Shown here one piece after another: positions 23,878 through 32,498 of a stretch of DNA of 64,000 nt (position 1 is the stretch's first letter; each line of letters starts with the position of its first letter). Under the pieces are notes generated by a model. The model was not told the DNA's origin and ran no database searches. It was given only the letters and a program-made list of their open reading frames with translations. The stretch covers positions 1 to 64,000 of the forward strand of contig NZ_LGCM01000046.1 of the NCBI RefSeq assembly GCF_001306035.1. The letters are read 5' to 3'. The translations under genes were made by a program, and so were the position numbers. Source of the stretch: Levilinea saccharolytica. GTDB taxonomy: Bacteria; Chloroflexota; Anaerolineae; Anaerolineales; Anaerolineaceae.

Positions 23878-25050
23878 TTATTTGATGATGCGCGGGTTAA
23901 TCCAAACCGCCCAATCCTGCCCAGAGCTGCCGTTGGCCGACACCTGGAAAAGGAACTTGACGTTCTTGCCCGCCAGCGAAGACAGGTCAATATCCAGGGT
24001 GCGCACGCTGTTGTCATAGGTCTCCAGCCAGCCGTCCGCAGGCCCCAGATCGGTCCAGGCGCCGCCGTCCGCGCTGTACTTGAGCAGGAACTTAACGTTG
24101 CAGGCGCTCCCGCCTTCCTTATGCAAACAGCCCACCCGCGCGCGGAAGCGGAAACCGTTCTCAATGGCGATCGCAGGATATTCGCCCTGAATGTAGCCGT
24201 CGTCCACCCATTCGGGATGGGTCTCAATGGCCATCGCCCCGGCTTCCAGGCCGGTTTCCAGCTTGGGGTTATCCAGCTTGCGCACAAACCCATCCGCATC
24301 ACCGTCGCTGCCCGGGCAGTCCAAATCACCCGCTCCGCTGCGCCAATCGGCGTCACAGTATTTTTCCACAAAGCTGTACTTCACGCTGGTACCGCTGGGG
24401 GTGCCTTCCTGCACCTTCACTTCCACCCAAAAGGCGGCGTTGGCCCCATCGCCCAGGCCAAAGGTAGCGCCGGAAGCGTTGCGCAGCTTCCAGTTACCGC
24501 GGTAGGTTCCCGCGCTGCCGGGGGTCTTCAGGTTGACCGAAAGGTCAATCGTCTGGCCAGGTGAAACGCTGCCGGGCAGGTTCTGGCTGGCCGGCCCGCT
24601 CATGGCATTCCCGCTGTCAAACACCAGGGCGTACGAGGTAGTCCAGGTGCAGGAACCCACGTTCTTCAAACGCCAGGTCTTGGTGAACGACTGGTTCAGG
24701 TTCAGGATGGTGCCGTCTGGAATCGAGACGTCGCTGACGAACTGCGCCTTATCACAAGGCACCGCAGTGGGCGGCACAGGTGTGGCCGGCGGGCGGGTGG
24801 GCTGGGGGGTGTTGGTGGGCGGGGCCGTGGGGGCCACCGCCGTCGAGGTGGGCGGCAGGGTCGGGTTGCCCGCGGTAATGGCCGTCTGCGTCAGCCCAGC
24901 TTCAATGGTCTGCGCCAGGGCGGTGATGGTGGCCTGGGGGCCTTCGGAGGTGGGCGTCACCTGCCCAGTGTTCGCCCCCGGAAAGTTGCAGGCAAGGGCG
25001 GTGAATACCAGCAAGGCCAATAAACGAAAAAACGGATGAATCGTACGCAT
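23878..25050 (-). CDS. Secreted lipoprotein with NBR1-like Ig domain
   Basis: The protein is 390 aa from ATG 25050 (AAGGAG upstream). A lipoprotein signal ends at LVFTALAC (Cys about 21). A Thr/Pro-rich linker (about 55-100) follows, then an NBR1 central (FW) Ig-like domain at about 105-215: FVSDVSIPDGTILN, KTWRLKNVGSCTW, DLSVNLKTPG and YRGNWKLRNASG. This domain is known from autophagy receptor NBR1 and is common in Chloroflexota surface proteins. The C-terminal part (about 225-390) looks like a second beta-sandwich with Cys pairs (KYCDADW..DCPG, GCLHKEGGSAC). An adhesion or carbohydrate-binding role at the cell surface is inferred. Confidence 0.82.
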   Translation of the reverse strand: MRTIHPFFRLLALLVFTALACNFPGANTGQVTPTSEGPQATITALAQTIEAGLTQTAITAGNPTLPPTSTAVAPTAPPTNTPQPTRPPATPVPPTAVPCDKAQFVSDVSIPDGTILNLNQSFTKTWRLKNVGSCTWTTSYALVFDSGNAMSGPASQNLPGSVSPGQTIDLSVNLKTPGSAGTYRGNWKLRNASGATFGLGDGANAAFWVEVKVQEGTPSGTSVKYSFVEKYCDADWRSGAGDLDCPGSDGDADGFVRKLDNPKLETGLEAGAMAIETHPEWVDDGYIQGEYPAIAIENGFRFRARVGCLHKEGGSACNVKFLLKYSADGGAWTDLGPADGWLETYDNSVRTLDIDLSSLAGKNVKFLFQVSANGSSGQDWAVWINPRIIK

Positions 25051-25166
25051 GTCGTCTGCTCCTTGAGCGGATACAAAAATGGATCCTGTCTGGCGCGCTT
25101 TCATTGACCGGATGGGTCAATGTATTTTTACCATCTTCTGTTGGCCTTTACAAGGATTGAAAAGCG

Positions 25167-25883
25167 TCAGGGCATCTCCAACCCGTGGGCTTCCAGAAGG
25201 GCAGCGTCACGCAGAATCTGGGCGGTGGGGCCGTCGGCCACAACCCGCCCCTGATCCATGACGACCGTGCGCGTAAAAAGTTCCCGAACCATGGGTAAAT
25301 CGTGAGTCGCCACCAGCATGGTCTGGGGCATTTCGGACAGCAAGTGAATCAGCGTGCGGCGCGCGCGCGGATCCAGCCCGGCCGAAGGTTCGTCCAGGGC
25401 CAAAACCTCCGGCTGCATAGCCAGCACCGTGGCCAGGGCGATGCGCTTCTTTTCCCCCACGCTCAGGTGGTGCGACACGCGCCGGGCATACTCTTCCATG
25501 TGCACCTGCGACAGGGCGGCATGAACGCGCTCGTCCACCTGGGCGGGCTTCAGCCCCTGGTAAATCGGTCCAAAGGCCACGTCGTCAAACACCGTGGGCG
25601 AAAACAACTGGTCATCCGGGGATTGGAACACCAGCCCCACCAGCGCCCGCACCCGCCCCAAATTCTTGGCGTTCACATCCAGGCCGCAAATGCGCAGCTC
25701 ACCCGTCTGGTGGCTGAGGATGCCGTTGAGATGCAGCAGCAAGGTGGACTTGCCCGCCCCGTTGGGCCCCACCAGGGCCACTTTTTCACCAGGGTGCAGG
25801 TGCAGATGCACTGCACTGAGGGCGGAATGGCCGTCCGGGTAGGCGTAATGTAAATCCACAATTTCAACCGAGGGTTGGCTCAT
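25167..25883 (-). CDS. cbiO: ECF transporter ATPase, CbiO/NikO type
   Basis: This 238-aa ABC ATPase has Walker A GPNGAGKST (about 39), a Q-loop in LVFQSPDDQLFSPTV (the DDQLF sequence is typical of ECF ATPases), signature SVGEKKR (about 141), Walker B VLALDEPSAGLD and the switch His in ATHD. It powers metal uptake with the CbiQ and CbiM products encoded just upstream. AAGGAAGG lies before the ATG. Last gene of the fur-cbiM-cbiQ-cbiO operon. Confidence 0.92.
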   Translation of the reverse strand: MSQPSVEIVDLHYAYPDGHSALSAVHLHLHPGEKVALVGPNGAGKSTLLLHLNGILSHQTGELRICGLDVNAKNLGRVRALVGLVFQSPDDQLFSPTVFDDVAFGPIYQGLKPAQVDERVHAALSQVHMEEYARRVSHHLSVGEKKRIALATVLAMQPEVLALDEPSAGLDPRARRTLIHLLSEMPQTMLVATHDLPMVRELFTRTVVMDQGRVVADGPTAQILRDAALLEAHGLEMP

Positions 25884-25895
25884 GTCCGACCTTCC

Positions 25896-26705
25896 TTAGG
25901 ATGCTCGCAGTAATAAAGACAGCGCCAAGAGGGCGCCCAAGAGGAATAAGAACAGCGTCAAAATCAGCCATTCGCGGCCCGGAACGCGCGGGGTGCTGCT
26001 GCTGCGCACCTCGCCGTCATAGCCGCGGGCCAGCATGGCCATATAAATGCGGTCGCTGCGTTCGATGGAGCGCAGGAACAGGCTGCCCGCCATGCCGCCG
26101 GCAACGCGCGCCCGCCACAAAACCGAGCCGCCCGGCCGCAGACCCGCCTGGGCGCTTTCACCGCTGCGCGCCGTGCGCGCCCGCATCAGACGCAGAGCTT
26201 CGTCGACCATCACGAACAGATAGCGCCACATGAGTCCGATGATGGCCACCAGCAGGCGCGGCAGACGCAGCGCACGCAGAGCCATCAGCAGGTCAGGGAA
26301 GGCGGTGGTGCTCACCAGCACCACCGCTGCCTGCAGCGAGATCCACGACTTGAAAGCGATGCTGAGCAAACGCACCACCCCCTCCTGGCTGGCCGTCAGG
26401 CTCCACGCGCCCAGCGAAACCGTCCACAGCGGGGTTCCGCTGACGGTGAAGGGCAGCGGCAAGGCCGCCAGGATGAAAGGCAGGGCCAGCAGCGCCCGCT
26501 TTTGATAGTAGCCCAGAGGGATATCCGAGAGCAGTTCCGCCGCCACAACCCCTGCCAGGAGCAGCAGGTACACCGCCCAGATCCCCGGCGGGGTCAGGGA
26601 GGTGGTCAAGATGAAGGCCAAGGCCGCCAGCAGCTTCACGCGCGCGTCCAGGCGGTGCAGCAGGCTGGGACGATCCTGGTAGGGGTCTAAGAAGTGAACG
26701 TGCAT
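25896..26705 (-). CDS. cbiQ: ECF transporter transmembrane protein, CbiQ/NikQ type
   Basis: This 269-aa protein begins DPYQDRPSLLHRLDARVKLL, the usual start of CbiQ. It has several membrane segments and the cytoplasmic coupling helices with Ala-Arg-Gly-type motifs (SIERSDRIYMAMLARGYDGE, about 225). It links the CbiO ATPases to the metal-binding CbiM component. It lies 7 bases after cbiM and 12 before cbiO in the same operon. Confidence 0.9.
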   Translation of the reverse strand: MHVHFLDPYQDRPSLLHRLDARVKLLAALAFILTTSLTPPGIWAVYLLLLAGVVAAELLSDIPLGYYQKRALLALPFILAALPLPFTVSGTPLWTVSLGAWSLTASQEGVVRLLSIAFKSWISLQAAVVLVSTTAFPDLLMALRALRLPRLLVAIIGLMWRYLFVMVDEALRLMRARTARSGESAQAGLRPGGSVLWRARVAGGMAGSLFLRSIERSDRIYMAMLARGYDGEVRSSSTPRVPGREWLILTLFLFLLGALLALSLLLRAS

Positions 26706-26712
26706 GGGTTCC

Positions 26713-27666
26713 TTAGGCTTTCGCTTGTTTACGGCGGCTTGCGGTCAAAGCCACAGCCGCGCCCAGAACAATCAACGCTCCGACGATGCCCGCCAGGATG
26801 GTGGCCGCGGCTTCGTTGGAAATGCCGGGAAAGACGTAATCCGGGATCACGTTATACAGCGAGCCTTGTGCAGTATCAATGAAGCCCTTCTGCTCCGCCA
26901 CCCATTCCAACCCATCGGGGTGTGCCGAAGCCAGCGGGGAAAGGATCACCAGAGCCAGCGCCAGCAACCCGCCGCCCACCCATACCGGGGTGTTCGAGCG
27001 CGTGCTGGGGGCTGCATCCCGCTGCAGCAGGTCGCGCCGCGCGGCAAAGATCAGCGCCAGGGCGCCAGTGGTGATCAGTCCCTCGCCAATGCCGATCAGG
27101 GCGTGGATGCCGGCCATCGCGGGCACAGCCACATTGGCCGGTGAAGTGCCCGAAGCCGCCAACTGCAAAGCCGTGGCCAGCGAAGCCACAAACACCGAGG
27201 CCCAGGCCGCCGCAAAACCGCCCACGAACAGCGTCCAGCTGCGCCCATTAGCCACCCGCTGGATCAGGCGGTACACCGCGTAGGCCACAAAGGGAGCGAT
27301 AATCGCCATGTTAAACAGATTCGCACCCAGGGCCAACAGCCCGCCGTCCTGAAAGATGAGCGCCTGCACCGCCACCACGCAGGTCATCACCAGCACCGCC
27401 GCCCAGGGGCCCAGCACAATGGTGGCCAAAGCCCCGCCGATGAGGTGGCCGGAGGTCCCGCCAGTCACGGTGAAGTTCAGCATCTGGCCCGCGAAGATGG
27501 CCGCTGCCAGAACGCCCATCACGGGCACTTCGCGCTCGCCCAAATCGCGGTTCACCCGCCGCAGCGACACGGCGATCACTGGCACGGCCAACACCCACAA
27601 AATGACCGCCACCAGGGTGGACAAAAAACCATCCGGAATATGCATGGGGGTAGGGGCAAATAACAT
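26713..27666 (-). CDS. cbiM: ECF metal-uptake substrate component, CbiM-CbiN type fusion
   Basis: The protein is 317 aa with the start at ATG 27666, supported by AAAAGGAG 8 bases upstream. The first 210 residues match CbiM/NikM (MHIPDGFLS, then FTVTGGTSGHLIGGALA and LFQDGGLLALGANLFNMAII-like blocks). The C-terminal 100 residues (ASAHPDGLEWVAEQKGF plus a last membrane helix) resemble the CbiN/NikN or PDGLE component. In known structures the metal is bound by the amino group of Met1 and by His2. Here seven residues precede MHIPDG, so either processing occurs or the start is ATG 27645. Substrate is nickel or cobalt; the operator favours nickel. Confidence 0.88.
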   Translation of the reverse strand: MLFAPTPMHIPDGFLSTLVAVILWVLAVPVIAVSLRRVNRDLGEREVPVMGVLAAAIFAGQMLNFTVTGGTSGHLIGGALATIVLGPWAAVLVMTCVVAVQALIFQDGGLLALGANLFNMAIIAPFVAYAVYRLIQRVANGRSWTLFVGGFAAAWASVFVASLATALQLAASGTSPANVAVPAMAGIHALIGIGEGLITTGALALIFAARRDLLQRDAAPSTRSNTPVWVGGGLLALALVILSPLASAHPDGLEWVAEQKGFIDTAQGSLYNVIPDYVFPGISNEAAATILAGIVGALIVLGAAVALTASRRKQAKA

Positions 27667-27679
27667 CACGGCTCTCCTT

Positions 27680-28087
27680 TTAGCTTGATTCTGGGTCCTG
27701 CCCTTTTTGGCGGCAGGTGGGACAAAGACCAAATAAGACCAGGTGGTTGGTGATAATCTCAAAGTGGTGGGTCTGTTCTAACTCCGCGAACAGAGCGCGA
27801 ACGGGCCCATCGGACAACTCAATTTCATGACCGCAGCCTTCGCAGATCAGATGATGGTGCGGGGCGGCGTGCAGAGCTTCGTACACCGGGGTGCCCAGGC
27901 CCATATCCGACACCGAAATGCTGCCCTGTTCCACCAAAAAACGCAGATTGCGGTACACCGTGGACGGGTTCAGCGAAGGCAGCTGCGGCTGCACGCGTTC
28001 ATAGACCTCCTGAACGGTGAGATGGCAGCCGCAAGTCTGCAAGAGTTCCAAAATGGCCCGGCGGGCAGAGGTGTTCCGGCTTTGCAA
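27680..28087 (-). CDS. Fur-family metal regulator (Nur/Zur-like)
   Basis: The protein is 135 aa from a TTG start at 28087, chosen because AAGGAG lies 7 bases upstream; the longer TTG start at 28105 would lie within the operator. The winged helix (LTVQEVYERVQPQLPSLNPS, TVYRNLRFLVEQG) and the metal region HAAPHHHLICEGCG..LCPTC are typical of Fur proteins, with two structural-zinc CxxC pairs. First gene of the operon with the nickel/cobalt ECF transporter, with a 16-bp palindrome ahead of it. A nickel-responsive Nur-like repressor is the best reading; Zur or a peroxide sensor is possible. Confidence 0.88.
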   Translation of the reverse strand: MQSRNTSARRAILELLQTCGCHLTVQEVYERVQPQLPSLNPSTVYRNLRFLVEQGSISVSDMGLGTPVYEALHAAPHHHLICEGCGHEIELSDGPVRALFAELEQTHHFEIITNHLVLFGLCPTCRQKGQDPESS

Positions 28088-28099
28088 GGCGGCTCCTTT

Positions 28100-28126
28100 T
28101 TGCAAATATTTGCAATAAGGATTATA
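28100..28126 (-). promoter_or_regulatory. Palindromic Fur/Nur-type operator with -10 box
   Basis: TTGCAAATATTTGCAA (28100-28115) is a perfect 16-bp palindrome, with arms like the TTGCAA/TTGCAA arms of actinobacterial Nur boxes. On the minus strand a TATAAT (28121-28126) lies just upstream, so the operator covers the transcription start of the fur-cbiMQO operon. Confidence 0.75.
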
Positions 28127-28194
28127 AGCTGTATTCCAGCAAAAATCTATGGGGTTAGAAAGTTTGTATAAGGTTAAATCCCCCGTAAATCTGG

Positions 28195-28242
28195 TTAAAA
28201 AGTGCTCGCCGCCTGGGTGAGGGGGGCACCCAGCCAGCGAGC
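28195..28242 (-). terminator. Intrinsic terminator of the two-gene hypothetical operon
   Basis: GCTCGC plus CTGGGTG pair with CACCCAG plus GCGAGC, followed on the minus strand by ACTTTTT. Confidence 0.75.
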
Positions 28243-28332
28243 AATTTCTATTATAGGCCGTACCGTGGTTCCGTCAAGGACGACGCCCAGCAAAATGCAG
28301 TTTTGGAATGAAATTGCAACAATTCCCCTGGA

Positions 28333-28788
28333 TCAATCAGCTCTGCGCTCCACCCCCGGCATCTGCTCCAGGGTGGCCTCGGCCCAGCGCCGCACTTCGG
28401 CACAGTAACTTTCGGCGCTGCCGGCCTGCGCAGCCACATCCGCCAGGGTCACGCGCCACTTCACGCGCGGCACGGGCGGGTCATCCGCCGAGCGCAGCAC
28501 CGCGGCCGTGCGCGCACAGGGGCGGTGTTCGGCGGCGGCCTGCGTGCGCAGCTGGTCAATCTTCAGCCCCTCCTGTAAAACCGCGCGCAGCTTCTGCTGC
28601 ACCCAGGCCTGCGCCTGGGGTGAATAACGCCCGTGCTGGATCATGAAACAGGCCACGGTGAAAAAATGCACCTGGCCGTAAGCTGGGTCCGCAAATTCCA
28701 ACGCCAGCAGGGCCTCAAACTGGCTCTGGCAATCCTGCCCGTCCTCCCAGCGCGCCCCGCACGCCGGGCAGGCAGGCTCGCCGCTCAT
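28333..28788 (-). CDS. DUF5946-like hypothetical protein
   Basis: This 151-aa protein starts with a CPACG motif (PACPACGARWEDGQDC) followed by a helical region with HFFTVACFMIQHGRYSP (about 40-57). This resembles the uncharacterised DUF5946 family found in soil and sediment bacteria. Function is unknown. Its ATG overlaps the stop of the upstream gene by 4 bases (ATGA), so the two are translationally coupled. Confidence 0.62.
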   Translation of the reverse strand: MSGEPACPACGARWEDGQDCQSQFEALLALEFADPAYGQVHFFTVACFMIQHGRYSPQAQAWVQQKLRAVLQEGLKIDQLRTQAAAEHRPCARTAAVLRSADDPPVPRVKWRVTLADVAAQAGSAESYCAEVRRWAEATLEQMPGVERRAD

Positions 28789-29291
28789 GCGCTCTCCGGT
28801 TGGGCCGCTTTCTGGCGGCGCACAGCTTCCATCGCCTGGCTTTCGTCCTGTTGGGCCGTGCAGCGCCCGTCCAAAAATTTCAGCGAGCGCACCTGGGTAT
28901 ATTTCCAGGCGGGGGCAAAGCCCATGTGCACGTACAGCTCAGGAATGAAACCGCGCGCAATCCACAAGCTGCCGCTGAAGGGCACGGGCAGCCCCAGGTT
29001 CTCGTACACGGTGCTGAACAGGCGCGGTACGGCGCGGTCGAATGGCTCAGGCACGATCCCGCCGATCGGCGGCCGGGCCGCATCTTCGGGCAGGTTGAGG
29101 GACAATTTTTCCAGCACCAGCCGCTCCTCCCGCAAACCGTATTGACACACATAACCGCGCCAACAGGCGGTGATGCGCGGCATAGGGAACAGGCCGTACT
29201 CCGCCGGAGAAAACAGCGGCGCACCGTGAATGGTCACCAGGTCAAACCCCTGGCCGTCCAGGCAGAAAGTATCCGGAAATTGAGCAGTCAT
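28785..29291 (-). CDS. Hypothetical protein
   Basis: This 168-aa soluble protein has no recognised domain. The middle is conserved-looking (PPIGGIVPEPFDRAVPRLFS, GLPVPFSGSLWIARGFIPEL). It is coupled by an ATGA overlap to the DUF5946-like gene downstream, so the two products probably work together. GGAG lies about 12 bases before the ATG. Confidence 0.6.
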   Translation of the reverse strand: MTAQFPDTFCLDGQGFDLVTIHGAPLFSPAEYGLFPMPRITACWRGYVCQYGLREERLVLEKLSLNLPEDAARPPIGGIVPEPFDRAVPRLFSTVYENLGLPVPFSGSLWIARGFIPELYVHMGFAPAWKYTQVRSLKFLDGRCTAQQDESQAMEAVRRQKAAQPESA

Positions 29292-29504
29292 GGGGACAAG
29301 GCTCCAGGAAGATCGGGCGAAAACCCGCGCCGAAATTCACTATGGGGATGAAGGCGTTGTGTTAAAATCAGAACGTTTCCATTTTATACCGTAGATTGTA
29401 CAAAAATAAAAGCCCCTCCGCTGCGGATGCAGTGAAAAAGCACGCCGCCAGCGTTGGATTTTCCCATCACTCTTTCTGTTCATTTTAAGTTGAAGGATCA
29501 ACTT

Positions 29505-31904
29505 ATGTCAGCCACGACAGGCGTATCCGAAAAAATCCGTTGCCCTAAGTGCGGCGCGATTCAATCCAAAAAGCTGCACGACTGCGAAAACTGCGGCATC
29601 CACCTGAAGTTTGTGGAAGATGCGGCCCACCCCACCCAGGGCCATCCGGCCAAGCTGGCGGTGGCGGACGCCTTGCTGCGAACGGTGCCCTTCGAAACCA
29701 AAGGGAAAATCTCCGGTCTGGTGTACCTCACCCCGCCCGGGGTCTTTTTCTTCCCGTCCCTGGGGAATTCTCGCACCATCACCTATGAGCACGTTTTGTC
29801 CTACAACCAGGTCGCCGGGCAAAAGTTCCTGTATTCCTTTTATTGGGATCGGGGATCGAGCCGCCAGGGGCAGATCCGTTCGATTTTTTATTTTCCCATC
29901 CTGCCTCTGGACAAGTGCTGCGCGTGCCAGGCGCCTGCCGCCCGATACGCCGTTGCCCAATGCAGTGTCGTCAAAGGGGCGCCGCCTTTTTCCATGACCG
30001 GCGTCAGCCAGGATGTCGTTGACCGCATTTCCACAGCCTGGGGGGCAGACCGCTACTGGATTCCGGTTCCGTTCTGCGCCAAACACAGCATGGAAAAAGA
30101 CGCCCAGGTGGAAGTCGTTTTGGATGAAAACCGCTGCCTGATTCGAACCACGTCGCCCACCTACAGCCAGTTCATCGCCAGCCGGTGTCAGGCCCCCGCC
30201 GTCGCCAAGACCCCCTTGCAGCGCGCCCGCCCCTGGGGAACGGCGCTTTTGGGGTTCAGCGCGGCCATGTTTCTGATCATCAACGCAGGCATCCTGTATG
30301 AAACCCTGCGCGATTCCGCCTCGAACCTGGGCAGCCTCCGCTTTTCGAACCTCTTGGGATTGGCTGTGGGCATAATTCTGGCGGTGCTGGCCGTTCGCTG
30401 GCTGCGCATGAAACCGGCAATTCCAGCCGCGCCCCCCGCCGCACTCGCCCCTCAGGCCGCACCCCAGCCCCGGCCGGTGGAAGCCCTTGCCCCGCCTAAG
30501 CCAGCCCCCGACCCCATCGAAACCGCCGTGCAGGGCCTGAAGAATTTCTCCACCCCCCAGGCCGAGCACCTGCAAATGATTCAAGTACTGAAAGACAGCG
30601 GCGACCCCCGCACGGTTGAGGTACTCACCCAGGCCCTGCGCCGCGCGAACGCCGAAGCTGCGTCGGTGTATGGAGACAGCAACCCCCACGCTCGCCGGGT
30701 GGAACTGGCCGCCTTCAGAGCCTTGATGCAGCGGGAGGACGTGAACCTGCAGGAGACGTTTAAACCCATATTCTCAAACCAAAAAACCGATCTGCAGGAT
30801 GCTGAGCTGATCTGTGCGGCGGCCGAGGGGCAAAATGCCCGTTCGCTCCAGTGCATTTTTGAATTTTTCAGTTCTCGCACCTTGCGCGAGGGTTCAGTGA
30901 TCACCCTGGCGTTTTATCATACCCTGGCGCAAATTGCCCAGAAAGAACCGGGGCTGTTTCAACCTTACCAACGCCACGAACACAAAGGCATCCAAAGGCT
31001 CGCCAATGAAGTCGCGGAAGTGGCGGAGGTGGACCAGGCCTTCCAGCCCGTCTATGCGGCTCTGGGCGCCGTTCAGCCGGCGGAGCTGCGCCAGGCGCTG
31101 AACCTGCCGGAGTTTCTGCCCCTCACGCCCAGCCTGGTGCTGACCTTAATCGCCAGGAACAGCGCTGGGGTCAACCAGGACTGTATCGAAGCACTGAAGT
31201 CCCCCGAAACAGCCGCCCTGCTGTACGCGCGGCTGCATTCAGACCGTCCGAAAATTCAGGCGCTGGCTAGAAATGTTCTGGCGGCGTGCGCGGATGAGGC
31301 GCTGACGGCGCAGATGTTGACACGGTTTAAGGATCAGCCCACCCCACAGGCGGCCAACCTGCTGGCGGTGATGACGGAAAAACTGCCCGCCCCGCAGGCA
31401 GTGAAAATCCTGGCAGCGGTGGTCACCCTTTTGCCCAACGCTGCCACCGCGAATGCCCTGGCCCAAAGAGCCGCCGACCCTCAGGCGCTTGAAGGGGTTC
31501 GCACCCAACTGGAAACGGTCTTTCAGGAATCGCCCGGGCTGGACACCGCCCTGCTGTTGGTCCGCATGCGCAGCCCCTTGCCAGCGGCTTATCTGATCTC
31601 AGAAATTCGTCAGGAAACGCGGGAGAAGCATTTTTACAAACCTGAGGAACAAAAACGCGCCCAGGCCGATTTTGAGACCCGCCTGAAGGCCATGACAGAT
31701 GGGTTGGTGCGTTTGCTTCAGGAAAATGGGGCTGCGCTGCCTATGTCGCAGGTGAAAGAACTCGCGCAAATCGAAGATGCGGTCTTTACCACGCATTCCC
31801 TCACTATGATCGATTCTGAAGAGGCGGATTTCGTGGAGAAAAAGACCTTTGCGCTCACCGCCCTGCGCGAGGCCGCGGTTCGGGAATTGGTGCTGCGGGT
31901 GTAG
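29505..31904 (+). CDS. Zinc-ribbon, membrane-anchored protein with helical (HEAT-like) C-terminus
   Basis: The protein is 799 aa from ATG 29505 (GAAGGA upstream). It has an N-terminal zinc ribbon CPKCG..CENCG (about 12-30), a middle domain with CCACQAP, two membrane segments (about 245-305: LLGFSAAMFLIINAG and LLGLAVGIILAVLAVRWL), a Pro/Ala-rich linker, and then about 450 residues of alpha-helical repeats reminiscent of HEAT repeats (VEVLTQALRRANAEA, TPQAANLLAVMTEK). No family was recognised. The layout suggests a membrane scaffold with a cytoplasmic binding surface. It is monocistronic. The 213 bases upstream hold only -10-like TAAAAT sequences. Confidence 0.7.
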   Translation: MSATTGVSEKIRCPKCGAIQSKKLHDCENCGIHLKFVEDAAHPTQGHPAKLAVADALLRTVPFETKGKISGLVYLTPPGVFFFPSLGNSRTITYEHVLSYNQVAGQKFLYSFYWDRGSSRQGQIRSIFYFPILPLDKCCACQAPAARYAVAQCSVVKGAPPFSMTGVSQDVVDRISTAWGADRYWIPVPFCAKHSMEKDAQVEVVLDENRCLIRTTSPTYSQFIASRCQAPAVAKTPLQRARPWGTALLGFSAAMFLIINAGILYETLRDSASNLGSLRFSNLLGLAVGIILAVLAVRWLRMKPAIPAAPPAALAPQAAPQPRPVEALAPPKPAPDPIETAVQGLKNFSTPQAEHLQMIQVLKDSGDPRTVEVLTQALRRANAEAASVYGDSNPHARRVELAAFRALMQREDVNLQETFKPIFSNQKTDLQDAELICAAAEGQNARSLQCIFEFFSSRTLREGSVITLAFYHTLAQIAQKEPGLFQPYQRHEHKGIQRLANEVAEVAEVDQAFQPVYAALGAVQPAELRQALNLPEFLPLTPSLVLTLIARNSAGVNQDCIEALKSPETAALLYARLHSDRPKIQALARNVLAACADEALTAQMLTRFKDQPTPQAANLLAVMTEKLPAPQAVKILAAVVTLLPNAATANALAQRAADPQALEGVRTQLETVFQESPGLDTALLLVRMRSPLPAAYLISEIRQETREKHFYKPEEQKRAQADFETRLKAMTDGLVRLLQENGAALPMSQVKELAQIEDAVFTTHSLTMIDSEEADFVEKKTFALTALREAAVRELVLRV

Positions 31905-31917
31905 CCCGCCCCCGCCC

Positions 31918-32330
31918 GGCAGGATGCGTTCGGTTTCATCGAACGCACCGGAATGCCAGGGGTTCGTATAATTGTTTTCTTGGCGGTAAAAAAACATGTC
32001 TTAGAACCGCGAAGGCGCAAAGGGCGCAAAGTAGTTTTTGTCTTTCGGGGTGTAGACTGCTTCGCCCTCAAAAACCGAGGGCTCGCGGTGACATGTCTAT
32101 ATGATGTCATTGCGAGACGCGCAGCGGCGAAGCAATCTCTATGCCGAAATAGCCCGGACATAGGGTTTGAACCGCCAAGGCGCCAGGGACGCGAAGATGG
32201 GTGGGGTTCCTTGATCCGCTTTCTTGGCGTCCTTTGTTTCTTGGCGGTAAAGAAAACATGTATTTGAACCGCGGAGACGCCAAGGACGCGAAGGGGTCAA
32301 GCAATATACACGCCATCCGGTAGGGGCACG
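31918..32330. repeat. Dispersed repeat copies, inverted orientation, plus REP-like element
   Basis: The gap between the 799-aa gene and tRNA-Arg holds no protein gene. It contains GTTTCATCGAACGCACCGGA and CTTGGCGGTAAAAAAACATG (the 94-bp family in reverse orientation, two copies) and a GTCATTGCGAG...GCGAAGCAATC inverted element at 32104-32140. Confidence 0.8.
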
Positions 32331-32385
32331 TCCTCTTACTACGAGGGCCCCCAACCTAAGGTTCTTTTATCCGAGAGGGAATTTG

Positions 32386-32459
32386 TGCCCCAGGAGGGAA
32401 TTGAACCCCCAACCTAGGCGTTAGGAGTGCCTTGCTCTGTCCTTTTGAGCTACTGGGGC
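32386..32459 (-). tRNA. tRNA-Arg (anticodon CCU)
   Basis: A 74-nt cloverleaf on the minus strand: acceptor GCCCCAG/CTGGGGC, D-arm GCTC/GAGC, anticodon loop CTCCTAA with anticodon CCT in DNA, T-arm with loop TTCAATT. The anticodon stem has one A-C mismatch next to the loop. CCA is not encoded. A TATAAT box lies at 32468-32473, 8 bases upstream. It reads AGG. Confidence 0.9.
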
Positions 32460-32498
32460 CTAAGCGCATTATAGCATAATTTCCCCTCGATCCGCGGC

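Noticed and set aside
28088-28105. TTG start at 28105 for the Fur-family gene
   Set aside because: It lies inside the operator palindrome; TTG 28087 has an AAGGAG at the right distance.
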